This document shows, piece by piece, positions 1-8,067 of a DNA stretch of 17,786 bases. Position numbers and translations under genes: made by a program. The DNA is from Collinsella sp. GTDB lineage: Bacteria > Actinomycetota > Coriobacteriia > Coriobacteriales > Coriobacteriaceae. Under the pieces are notes generated by a model. The model saw only the letters and a program-made list of their open reading frames with translations, had not been told where the DNA came from and made no database searches. How positions within the stretch are numbered: the stretch's first letter is position 1; every line of letters starts with the position of its first letter. The stretch covers positions 1 to 17,786 of the forward strand of contig DXZO01000056.1 in the NCBI GenBank assembly GCA_019419625.1, written 5' to 3'.

Positions 1-271
1 GCTCCTTTTGGGCCTGCTCGAACTTGAGCTTAAAGTCGTTGTCGGCGGCTTCCTCACCGGCGCGGATAGCGGCTTCCACCATCTCGTCCTCGGTCATCGT
101 CGCCTCCTTGTTGGAATCCTCTACCTGGTTCTCGGCAGCCTCGGCGGCCTCGGCCTCGTTGGCCTCGGTATCGTCGACGGCCTCTACGGGAATCTTCACG
201 TCCTTCTCCTCAGAGTCAACGGGGGCGGCGCCAGTGGCGGCCGCCTCCGTGCGAGCTTTACGGGCGGACAT
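1..271 (-). CDS. grpE: GrpE nucleotide-exchange factor, N-terminal part (cut by window edge)
   Basis: GrpE is the cytoplasmic co-chaperone that releases ADP from DnaK. Only about the first 90 residues are present, and the gene runs off the left edge. The visible part is an acidic, Ala/Glu-rich, low-complexity N-terminus (MSARKARTEAAATGAAP, then many Glu, Asp and Ala). It is followed by a charged segment ending in NDFKLKFEQAQKE, which fits the start of the long GrpE dimer helix. The ATG at 271-269 lies two bases after the dnaK stop codon, so the genes are almost certainly co-transcribed and translationally coupled. The conserved beta-wing domain is outside the window, so the call rests on position after dnaK and on composition. 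dnaJ and an hspR-type regulator often follow in actinobacteria but cannot be seen here. Confidence 0.8.
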   Translation of the reverse strand, partial: MSARKARTEAAATGAAPVDSEEKDVKIPVEAVDDTEANEAEAAEAAENQVEDSNKEATMTEDEMVEAAIRAGEEAADNDFKLKFEQAQKE

Positions 272-273
272 GA

Positions 274-2166
<1,893 letters not shown>

Positions 2167-2308
2167 TAGAAATTCCCTCTCTCTTTTGCGTTCGCGCCGC
2201 CTCGACGGTCTGTCGTGTGGCGCTTCGGCTTGTCTTTCAGGATGTAGTGTATCCCCTTATGGGCCGGAATATACAAAATCTAAGTCAATTCATATAAGAT
2301 TTCTTATC

Positions 2309-2331
2309 TCTGAGAGTTTAGGTTCTCAAAT
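2309..2331 (-). promoter_or_regulatory. Possible degenerate HAIR (HspR) operator upstream of dnaK
   Basis: Read on the dnaK strand, TTTGAGA and TCTCAGA are separated by 8 bases, with perfect TGAGA/TCTCA arms. The actinobacterial HAIR element is CTTGAGT-N7-ACTCAAG, so this is a partial match with one extra spacer base. Further TTGAG half-sites lie at 2351-2356 and 2371-2376, exactly 20 bp apart. The AT-rich segment between this repeat and dnaK (about 2265-2310) probably holds the promoter, but no convincing -35/-10 pair was found. No CIRCE repeat is present. Confidence 0.25.
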
Positions 2332-2429
2332 GCGCAGGTAGATGCACTGTTTGAGTTCTCGGCAGATCTATTGAGATCTATGTAGAGTTGACTGAGGTTT
2401 GGGTCCGAAGGTGTCTGGGGCTGCCTTGC

Positions 2430-2537
2430 GGAAAGGGTATCCCGGTCTGAGCGCGAATTCTGGGACACAGTTTCCGCTGGGCGGTCCAACCGGAAACTGT
2501 ATCCCGTTTTTCGGCCAAATAACGGGATGCCCTTTCC
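2430..2537. repeat. Array A: four alternating inverted 15-bp repeats, 31-bp period
   Basis: Four copies of a 15-bp motif alternate in orientation: 2430-2444 (GGAAAGGGTATCCCG, forward), 2461-2475 (reverse), 2492-2506 (GGAAACTGTATCCCG, forward) and 2523-2537 (reverse). Every gap is exactly 16 bp, giving a strict 31-bp period. The motif is GGAAA, three variable bases, then a YRTCCCR block. The variable triplet is GGG in the two outer copies and CTG in the two inner copies, so outer can pair with outer and inner with inner. The period is not a multiple of three, which argues against coding. A related array lies at 17512-17681. Function is unknown; it could be REP-like, a protein-binding array or a structured RNA. 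Confidence 0.85.
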
Positions 2538-2587
2538 GCAGGCGCGCTCAATAGCTCAATATTTCAAGTCACCTTTAGCTAACATTT

Positions 2588-2620
2588 GCGCAGCTCAGCG
2601 GCCCCACCTGCGCGTTTTTT
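2588..2620 (+). terminator. Terminator-like hairpin upstream of the ferredoxin promoter
   Basis: GCGCAG (2588-2593) pairs with CTGCGC (2608-2613) and is followed by a run of six T at 2615-2620. No plus-strand gene lies immediately upstream, so it may insulate the ferredoxin promoter or end an unseen short transcript. Confidence 0.4.
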
Positions 2621-2672
2621 AGTAAACCTTGGCATACTCGGCGAACGGTATGAAGATGCCGGCCAGAGGGTA

Positions 2673-2700
2673 TTGCAAACGGTCGCTCCCGTGGTATGTT
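2673..2700 (+). promoter_or_regulatory. Probable sigma-A-type promoter of the ferredoxin gene
   Basis: A -35 candidate TTGCAA (2673-2678) and a -10 candidate TATGTT (2695-2700) are separated by 16 bp. They lie about 60 bp upstream of the ferredoxin ATG, which has its own ribosome-binding site (AGAGAGGAAA). Assigned by eye only. Confidence 0.5.
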
Positions 2701-2761
2701 TTTGCCCGAATCAAACCGACGCGCATCGCCTGTAGCGTCGGTCAACAGAGAGGAAACTACC

Positions 2762-2947
2762 ATGGCTCATCCCGTAATTGATGCCGACGAGTGCATCGCT
2801 TGTGGCGTTTGCGTCGACTCCTGCCCCGCTGGCGTTCTGGAGCTCCAGGACGTCGCCACCGTCGCTGACGAGGACTCCTGCGTCGCCTGTGGCGCTTGCC
2901 AGGACGCTTGCCCCGCTGGAGCGATCACCGAGATCGTCGAGGAGTAA
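2762..2947 (+). CDS. 2x[4Fe-4S] ferredoxin, 61 residues
   Basis: Small clostridial-type bacterial ferredoxin, a soluble low-potential electron carrier. In 61 residues it has two complete cluster motifs of the form CxxCxxCxxxCP: CIACGVCVDSCP near residues 11-22 and CVACGACQDACP near residues 40-51. In this family the last Cys of each motif ligates the opposite cluster. The protein is acidic and ends in EIVEE, as is typical. I chose the ATG at 2762 because AGAGAGGAAA sits just upstream and the protein then starts one short strand before the first motif. A longer in-frame start at 2696 overlaps the proposed -10 box and lacks a ribosome-binding site. The gene appears monocistronic, with a promoter upstream and a strong terminator downstream. 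Its redox partner cannot be named from context. Confidence 0.95.
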   Translation: MAHPVIDADECIACGVCVDSCPAGVLELQDVATVADEDSCVACGACQDACPAGAITEIVEE

Positions 2948-2982
2948 CAACTCCCGCACTTGCACACTCAAAAGTACACCGT

Positions 2983-3033
2983 GCACAAAAAAGGAGGCCT
3001 CCGCATCGCCGCGGAGGCCTCCTTTTTTTGTGC
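2983..3033. terminator. Strong bidirectional intrinsic terminator
   Basis: A near-perfect inverted repeat runs from 2983-3004 to 3011-3033. A GC-rich core (GGAGGCCTCCGC and its complement) is flanked by six A on the left and seven T on the right, with a 6-nt loop. The A/T runs make it work in both directions. It can end the ferredoxin transcript (plus) and the converging nadABC-niaR transcript (minus). Confidence 0.9.
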
Positions 3034-3078
3034 GGATAACCAATTAGGCACCGTCGCAGGTTGAGCTCACGTCAGCGA

Positions 3079-3176
3079 AAACGTCCCTAAGCGAGCAAGG
3101 TGACGTGAAAGAGGAGGGAAGCGTACTTTGGTACGCGACCGACGATTGAACGTCAGATTGCCGCTTAGGGACGTTT
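3079..3176 (+). repeat. 98-bp hairpin element 1 with conserved internal segments
   Basis: The outer stem is 15 perfect pairs (AAACGTCCCTAAGCG, 3079-3093, with 3162-3176). A second stem pairs GCAA and TGACGT (3095-3106) with 3150-3161. Inside lie TGAAAGAGGAGG (3106-3117), 21 nt containing a GCGTAC-TTTG-GTACGC hairpin, then CCGACGATTGAA (3139-3150). The element at 15487-15584 has both 12-nt segments identical, on the opposite strand, at identical offsets (27+12+21+12+26 nt), with unrelated but equally paired stems. It sits between the bidirectional terminator and the end of niaR. I do not recognise the family. Confidence 0.8.
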
Positions 3177-3186
3177 GCAGCATCGG

Positions 3187-3732
3187 CTACGACAGATCGT
3201 CCTCGTAGGGCATCAGGTCTGCCAAGTAGCCTTTCTCTTTGAGCATCGCCTCGATCTCGTCGAGGGTCTGCTCGTCTTCCGCGGCGATGCGATGGAAGTG
3301 GTAGCCGCTCGTCACCGTTAGTAGTGGAAAGCTCTTGCCGCTCTCGATATCGTGCAGGTAGCGCTCAACATCGCGACGATTGCGAATGTCCAGGTCGGCC
3401 GTGATCTTACCGTACACGCGGTGATTGACGATCACGTTGAGCACGGCGCCGCCGGCGTCGACGATACTCGTGAGCTCATCGCCTGCCTGCTCCACGCTGT
3501 GGCGAACCTTGACCAAGCGCGTGGGCACGGCGGGGCTGCTGGGGGCCTCCTGCAGCACGTAGCCGCGGTTGGTTGCCACGACATCGTGCCCATCGGCGCG
3601 CAACAGGGCAATATCCTGAACCACGACCTGGCGGCTCACGCCAACCTCGCGGGCAAGTGCGCTGCCCGAAACGGGCTCCCTGGCTCCCTCGAGCACGCCC
3701 ATGATGGCACGACGGCGCTCGCGGGCGTTCAT
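3187..3732 (-). CDS. niaR: NiaR-type niacin-responsive repressor (HTH + 3H domain)
   Basis: Transcriptional repressor of NAD-synthesis and niacin-uptake genes, using nicotinic acid as co-repressor in the characterised family (YrxA/NiaR). The protein has 181 residues. Residues 1-60 form a winged helix-turn-helix of the HTH_11 type (SGSALAREVGVSRQVVVQDI). Residues 70-175 form the 3H domain. His78, Glu86, His145 and His147 match the spacing of the metal ligands described for Thermotoga NiaR, and His104 (NHRVYG) is also conserved in type. The ATG overlaps the nadC stop by one base (TAATG), so it is the last gene of nadA-nadB-nadC-niaR and probably autoregulates. The likely operator is the 19-bp inverted repeat upstream of nadA. 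Confidence 0.93.
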   Translation of the reverse strand: MNARERRRAIMGVLEGAREPVSGSALAREVGVSRQVVVQDIALLRADGHDVVATNRGYVLQEAPSSPAVPTRLVKVRHSVEQAGDELTSIVDAGGAVLNVIVNHRVYGKITADLDIRNRRDVERYLHDIESGKSFPLLTVTSGYHFHRIAAEDEQTLDEIEAMLKEKGYLADLMPYEDDLS

Positions 3733-4592
3733 TATTTACCGTCCAGCAGACGCAGGTGCTTAAGCGAGAGGTCGAGGATCGGGGCGGAGTGTGTCAGCGC
3801 GCCCGAGCTAATAAAGTCGACGCCCAGATCGGCCAGGGCGCGAATATTGCTGGCGTCCACATTGCCCGAACACTCAGTCTTGGCGCGACCGGCGATAAGC
3901 TCGATAGCGGCGGCCATGTCGTCGTGGGTCATGTTGTCGAACATGATGATGTCGGCGCCGGCTTCCACGGCCTCGCGCACCATGTCCAGGTTCTCGCACT
4001 CGATCTCGACCGTCGTGGTAAACGACGCGTGGGCGCGCGCCATCTCGATCGCGCGCGTCACGCCACCGGCAGCATCGATGTGGTTGTCCTTGAGCATGAC
4101 GGCTGTCGACAGGTTGTAGCGATGGTTGCTGCCGCCGCCGATCTCGACCGCGGCCTTCTCGAAAACGCGCATGCCCGGCGTGGTCTTGCGTGTGTCGACA
4201 AGCACGGTCTTGGTACCCTCGAGCGCCGCTGCCATTCTGTGCGTATAGGTAGCGATACCGCTCATGCGCTGCAGGTAGTTGAGCGCCACGCGCTCGCCCG
4301 AAAGCAGCACGCGCGCATCGCCGCGCACCTGGCCCACGTGGTCGCCGGCGTGCACCTCGTCACCGTCGGCAACATCAAACAGCACCGAGCTCTGCGAATC
4401 CAGCAGCTCAAAGGTGCGGGCAAACACATCCAAGCCGGCGATGATACCGTCGGCCTTGGCGATAAGCTCAACGGTAGCGGGACGCGCCGTGGGGCACACG
4501 CTCGCCGTGCTCACGTCCTCAAACGTGATGTCCTCGCGCAGGGCCTGCAAAATCAGATCATCGACGACGAGCTTCATGGTGATGGGATTCAT
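3732..4592 (-). CDS. nadC: Nicotinate-nucleotide pyrophosphorylase (quinolinate phosphoribosyltransferase)
   Basis: Converts quinolinate and PRPP to nicotinate mononucleotide, CO2 and pyrophosphate, the third step of de novo NAD synthesis. The 286 residues match the family length. Visible motifs are LSGERVALNYLQRMSGIAT, DTRKTTPGMR (Arg135/Lys136), GGGSNHR (His157/Arg158), LKDNH (Lys168), VEIE and the late DNM and SSG segments of the type II PRT barrel. All of these fit phosphate and carboxylate binding in the family. The start at 4592 is supported by GGAGGAG six bases upstream; a second Met five residues later is a weaker choice. It begins three bases after the nadB stop and overlaps niaR by one base, so it is tightly coupled in the operon. 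Confidence 0.97.
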   Translation of the reverse strand: MNPITMKLVVDDLILQALREDITFEDVSTASVCPTARPATVELIAKADGIIAGLDVFARTFELLDSQSSVLFDVADGDEVHAGDHVGQVRGDARVLLSGERVALNYLQRMSGIATYTHRMAAALEGTKTVLVDTRKTTPGMRVFEKAAVEIGGGSNHRYNLSTAVMLKDNHIDAAGGVTRAIEMARAHASFTTTVEIECENLDMVREAVEAGADIIMFDNMTHDDMAAAIELIAGRAKTECSGNVDASNIRALADLGVDFISSGALTHSAPILDLSLKHLRLLDGK

Positions 4593-4595
4593 GGT

Positions 4596-5972
4596 CTACT
4601 CCTCCACGGCCTGCGTGCCGGCGGCACGGGCCAAATCATCGATTGCCAGGGTGTCGGCGCTCAGGGCGCGATGACGCCCGTCGAGCGCGGGCTCGCCCGC
4701 CTGCTCCACGGCGAGCGACTCGCCGGTGCACATGCACCAGGCGGCACGGCGGCCCCAAACCAGGGACTCGAGCAGGCTGTTGGAAGCCAGGCGATTCTTG
4801 CCGTGCACGCCGTTGCAGGCTGTCTCACCGGCTGCGTAGAGCTCGGGCATCGAGGTGCGGCCGTCCTTGTCGACCCACACGCCGCCCATAAAGTAGTGCT
4901 GCGTAGGCGTAACGGGAATGGGCTCATCCAGGATGTCGCGACCGTCCTCCAGGCAGCGTGCGCGAATGTTGGCAAAGTGCCCGGTCACTACATCGCGCTC
5001 GACGGGGGCAAAGCTCAGCCACTCGTGCTCGGTACCGTCCTGCTTCATCTGCTCGCGAATAGCGGCGGCGACCACATCGCGCGGCTGAAGCTCGTCGGTA
5101 AAGCGCTCACCGGCGGCATTGAGCAGAATCGCGCCCTCGCCGCGGCAGCTCTCGCTGATCAGGAACGTGCGGCCTGGCTGCGGCGAGAACAGGCCCGTGG
5201 GGTGAATCTGCACGTAGTCCAGGTGCTCCATCTTAATGCCATGCTCCTGAGCGATGTAGCAGGCATCGCCCGTAAGCTGCGGATAGTTGGTCGAGTGGTC
5301 GTATACGCCGCCGATGCCGCCCGTTGCCCACAGCGTGTGACGGGCATGGATCTTAAACGGCTCGCCGGCATGCGCGCCCTCGGCGGCATTTACCAGCTCG
5401 TCGGCGGGACGAACCGAGTTGTCCTCGTCCACGGGAACGGCAACGACACCGGCACACACCGTGGCGCCGTCACGCTCGCCCGTCAGGATGTCGGTCATGG
5501 CCACGTGCTCCAAAATCTGCACGTTATCCAGTTTGCGAACGGCCTGAAGCAGCTTGGTCGTGATCTCCTTGCCCGTAATGTCGGCATGGAAGGCAATGCG
5601 GGGGCGGCTGTGCGCGCCCTCGCGGGTAAAGTCGAGGCTGCCGTCGGCTTTGCGCTCAAAGTCCACGCCCATGGCCAGCAGGTCGTTGATGACCGAACGG
5701 CTCGAGCGAATCATGATGTCGACGCTCTCGCGGCGGTTCTCGTAGTGGCCGGCGTGCATGGTGTCCTCAAAGAAGGCATCGTAGTCCGAGCCCTCGGGCA
5801 GCACGCAAATGCCGCCCTGCGCGAGCATCGAATCGCACTCGTCGACAGCGCCCTTGGAGAGCATGATCACGCGCAAGCTCGTCGGCAGGTTGAGAGCCGC
5901 ATACAGGCCCGCTACACCGCAGCCGGCAATAACGACGTCGCACTCCATATCGGGGTATTGCTTGGTTTCCAC
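4596..5972 (-). CDS. nadB: L-aspartate oxidase, short form
   Basis: FAD enzyme that oxidises L-aspartate to iminoaspartate for NadA. Visible motifs are the dinucleotide fold GCGVAGLYAAL (Gly17, Gly19, Gly22), SMLAQGGI, LWATGGIGGVYDHSTN, QIHPTGL, SESCRGEGAILLN, PTQHYFMGGVWVD and the FAD-closing YAAGETACNGVHGKNRLASN. I chose the GTG at 5972 because AGGGAGAGG sits six bases upstream. The upstream ATG at 5999 has only a distant GAGGGA and no family-like sequence. From the GTG the protein is 458 residues, against about 530 in E. coli or B. subtilis: most of the C-terminal helical domain is missing, with only a short Ala-rich tail. The core active site is intact, so I expect it to be functional. 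Confidence 0.95.
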   Translation of the reverse strand: METKQYPDMECDVVIAGCGVAGLYAALNLPTSLRVIMLSKGAVDECDSMLAQGGICVLPEGSDYDAFFEDTMHAGHYENRRESVDIMIRSSRSVINDLLAMGVDFERKADGSLDFTREGAHSRPRIAFHADITGKEITTKLLQAVRKLDNVQILEHVAMTDILTGERDGATVCAGVVAVPVDEDNSVRPADELVNAAEGAHAGEPFKIHARHTLWATGGIGGVYDHSTNYPQLTGDACYIAQEHGIKMEHLDYVQIHPTGLFSPQPGRTFLISESCRGEGAILLNAAGERFTDELQPRDVVAAAIREQMKQDGTEHEWLSFAPVERDVVTGHFANIRARCLEDGRDILDEPIPVTPTQHYFMGGVWVDKDGRTSMPELYAAGETACNGVHGKNRLASNSLLESLVWGRRAAWCMCTGESLAVEQAGEPALDGRHRALSADTLAIDDLARAAGTQAVEE

Positions 5973-6000
5973 AGGAATCCTCTCCCTTGAATGTGACATA

Positions 6001-6013
6001 AGGGACCGTCCCT
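6001..6013. repeat. 13-bp palindrome in the nadA-nadB gap
   Basis: AGGGACCGTCCCT is a perfect palindrome around a central C, in the 55-bp space between the nadA stop and the nadB GTG start. It could form a small mRNA hairpin upstream of the nadB ribosome-binding site. A similar ACCTGTCCCTAT string occurs between nikR and hypF (11430-11441). Confidence 0.4.
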
Positions 6014-6027
6014 CATGCCGCATTGTT

Positions 6028-7053
6028 CTAGCGCGCTGCGTACTCGAGCATGCGGTCGAGCGTGAGCTTGGCCTGATCGGCGGCCTCGTCCGACACGCCA
6101 ATCCGCACCTCGCCCTCGCCCGTCTCCAGGCATCGCACGAGCTTTTCGAGCGTGATGAGATCCATGTTGACGCAGGTGGGCTGCACCGCGGGGAAGTAGA
6201 ACTTCTTGCCGGTGCCCCGGCAGCGGCGCTCGAGCTCGTAAAGTACGCCGCGGACCGTCACGATAATGAACTCGCTCGCGTCGGACTCCTCGGCATACTT
6301 GATGATGCCGGCGGTGGAGCCGATGTAGTCGGCCTCGGCCAGGACGTCAGCCTTGCACTCAGGATGCGCCAGCACGAGCGCGTCGGGGTGGGCCTCCGTC
6401 GCGTCGACGATCTGTTCGACGGTGATGATGTGATGGCGCGGGCAGTAGCCGTTGTTGAGAATGACGTGCTTTTGCGGCACCTGCTCGGCTACGAAGCGGC
6501 CGAGGTTTTGGTCGGGAATGAACAGGATATGCTGCTGCGGTAGCTTGGACACGATCTTGACGGCGTTGGAGCTGGTGACGCACACGTCGCTCCAGCTCTT
6601 GATCTCGACCGTGGAGTTGACGTAGCAGACCACGGCCAGGTCGTCGCCGTACTCGGCGCGCGCCGCGTCGACCGTCTCGCGCTTGACCATATGAGCCATG
6701 GGGCAGTCCGCGCCCGGCTCGGGCAGCAGCACGGTCTTGGTGGGATTGAGCAGCTTAGCGCTCTCGCCCATAAACTCCACGCCGCACAGCACAATGGTCT
6801 GCTGCGGCAGGCTCTTGGCAAGCTTTGCCAGATAGAAGCTATCACCGACGTAATCGGCCACAGCCTGGACCTCGGGCGCCACGTAATAGTGTGCCAGGAT
6901 CACCGCGTCACGTTGGGTTTTAAGTTGCTGAATGGCCTCGACGAGCTCTGCGGGCACCAATGCCGCGCGCTCCGTTGCCGTCGTTGCCGATGCCAGGCCG
7001 GCCGCAATGTCGCGTGCAAGCTCCGATGCATCCATGTTCGCGCTCTGTGCCAT
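6028..7053 (-). CDS. nadA: Quinolinate synthase NadA
   Basis: [4Fe-4S] enzyme that condenses iminoaspartate with dihydroxyacetone phosphate to quinolinate. The three cluster cysteines are Cys90 (LCGVEFMGE), Cys233 (LAHPECKADV) and Cys294 (QPTCVNM), the spacing expected for NadA. Other family features are ILAHYYVAPEVQAVADYVGDS, PEPGADCPMA, YVNSTVEIKSWSDVCVTSSNA and HPEC (His230/Glu232). The ATG at 7053 was preferred over the adjacent upstream TTG because AGAGAGGGG then has a 5-base gap. The protein is 341 residues, with an N-terminal extension of about 35 residues before the conserved core. It is first in the operon, behind an overlapped promoter/operator. The gap to nadB (55 bp) contains a 13-bp palindrome. 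Confidence 0.97.
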   Translation of the reverse strand: MAQSANMDASELARDIAAGLASATTATERAALVPAELVEAIQQLKTQRDAVILAHYYVAPEVQAVADYVGDSFYLAKLAKSLPQQTIVLCGVEFMGESAKLLNPTKTVLLPEPGADCPMAHMVKRETVDAARAEYGDDLAVVCYVNSTVEIKSWSDVCVTSSNAVKIVSKLPQQHILFIPDQNLGRFVAEQVPQKHVILNNGYCPRHHIITVEQIVDATEAHPDALVLAHPECKADVLAEADYIGSTAGIIKYAEESDASEFIIVTVRGVLYELERRCRGTGKKFYFPAVQPTCVNMDLITLEKLVRCLETGEGEVRIGVSDEAADQAKLTLDRMLEYAAR

Positions 7054-7088
7054 CAAGGCCCCTCTCTTTTGGCGAATCTTGGGGCTTT

Positions 7089-7138
7089 AGTATGACACCT
7101 AGGTTTACAGCTGACAAGACAGCTGTAAACCTAGGTGT
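7089..7138 (-). promoter_or_regulatory. nadA promoter overlapped by a perfect 19-bp inverted repeat (probable NiaR operator)
   Basis: ACACCTAGGTTTACAGCTG (7095-7113) and its exact reverse complement (7120-7138) flank a 6-bp spacer. On the nadA strand, a -35 box TTGTCA (7117-7112) and a -10 box CATACT (7094-7089) are 17 bp apart. One arm fills the promoter spacer, and the centre covers the -35. This is the geometry of a repressor site. The regulator is most likely NiaR, encoded in the same operon. I could not confirm a match to a published NiaR consensus. Confidence 0.75.
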
Positions 7139-7344
7139 AAAGTTGAAATAAAGATTCAATCATGCGGCAGGTCCATTTTCGAACTGGCAAGCTGAGGATA
7201 GCCGAGCTCTCGATAGCGCAGGAGGCATCTTTCGCCACCGCAATACCGCTCGGCGCGAGTTGCGCACCATGAGGCACGAACGGGCGCTCCCCCGCGAGCG
7301 GCACGCGCCCAATGTGGCAAAATCGAACTACTAAGGGGGCCCGA
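7139..7344. other. Leader region of the response-regulator gene; no gene seen
   Basis: About 200 bp between the nadA operator and the lytR-like gene. It contains a short TTGAA/TTCAA inverted repeat (7143-7159). The rest is GC-rich with no convincing promoter, open frame or structured RNA. The regulator's ribosome-binding site is AAGGGGG, five bases before the ATG at 7345. Confidence 0.5.
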
Positions 7345-8067
7345 ATGCTCAAGATTATTGCCTGCGACGATGACGTCGCTTTTCTAGATAGACTGCACCG
7401 GATGATCGACCGTTGGTCGATCGAGACGGGCACGGCGGTCGATGTTGCGCTCGTCACGCGCGGCGAGGACCTGCTGGCGCGCCATGCCGCGTCGCGCGCC
7501 GACATCATCCTGCTCGACATGATCATGCCGCTCGTCAACGGCATGGACACCGCACGCGAATTGCGCCAGGCCGACACCGCCGTGCGCCTGGTGTTCCTTA
7601 CCTCGTCGCCCGAGTTTGCACTGGAGTCCTACGAGGTCCGCGCCTTCGACTATCTGCTCAAGCCCGTGACTTACGAACGCCTGGCGCAGTTACTCGACGA
7701 ACTTTCGAGCATGCGCCCGGCGGCAACCGACGAGCTCGTGATCAAAACGTCCTTTGGCTACCACGCCCTGCGCCTGTCCGACATCGAATATGCCGAGGCG
7801 CGCAACAAGCACGTGGTCTTCCACCTGCGCGACGGACGCGATATCGAGGCACTCGAGTCGTTCCGCAGCGTCGAGGACCGTTTGGCGCAAAATGCCACCT
7901 TCTTTAAATGCCACCGTAGTTACCAGGTCAACTTGCGCAATATCGACCACTTCGATCGCACGGACATCGTCATGCGCTCCGGCGCGTGCATTCCGCTTTC
8001 GCGCAGCTGCAAGCAGGGGTTCCAAGACGCCTACTTTGCGGTGCGCTTTGAGGGCGGGAGGCGCTGA
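7345..8067 (+). CDS. LytTR-family response regulator (AgrA/LytR type)
   Basis: DNA-binding response regulator of 240 residues. The receiver domain (about 1-120) has the acidic pocket Asp8/Asp9, phospho-acceptor Asp58 (IILLDMIMP), Thr86 (FLTSS) and Lys106 (YLLKPV). The C-terminal LytTR domain (about 135-235) shows LSDIEYAEARNKHVVFHL, then FFKCHRSYQVNLRNID and IPLSRSCKQGF, typical of the beta-rich LytTR fold that binds spaced direct repeats. The ATG at 7345 was chosen over an upstream in-frame start at 7312 because AAGGGGG precedes it and the receiver fold begins immediately. The stop codon overlaps the kinase ATG (TGATG), so the two are translated as a coupled pair. No agrB/agrD-like peptide gene is visible, so the signal is unknown. 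Confidence 0.93.
   Translation: MLKIIACDDDVAFLDRLHRMIDRWSIETGTAVDVALVTRGEDLLARHAASRADIILLDMIMPLVNGMDTARELRQADTAVRLVFLTSSPEFALESYEVRAFDYLLKPVTYERLAQLLDELSSMRPAATDELVIKTSFGYHALRLSDIEYAEARNKHVVFHLRDGRDIEALESFRSVEDRLAQNATFFKCHRSYQVNLRNIDHFDRTDIVMRSGACIPLSRSCKQGFQDAYFAVRFEGGRR

Noticed and set aside
2430..2537. Array A as a CRISPR
   Set aside because: Repeats are 15 bp, alternate in orientation, vary internally and have 16-bp gaps, some of them shared between arrays; no cas genes are present.
2696..2761. Longer ferredoxin start with a 22-residue extension
   Set aside because: It overlaps the proposed -10 box and lacks a ribosome-binding site; the ATG at 2762 has one and gives a standard-size ferredoxin.
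3756..5990. 744-residue plus-strand open frame antisense to nadC and nadB
   Set aside because: It spans the nadC-nadB junction on the opposite strand and has shadow composition; both sense genes are complete, with clear motifs.
7090..7095. GTATGA as a NikR half-site
   Set aside because: No TCATAC lies 16 bp downstream, and the hexamer falls on the nadA -10 region.
7131..7577. 148-residue minus-strand frame between nadA and the response regulator
   Set aside because: It overlaps the regulator's receiver domain, has no recognisable domain and extends into the nad operator.
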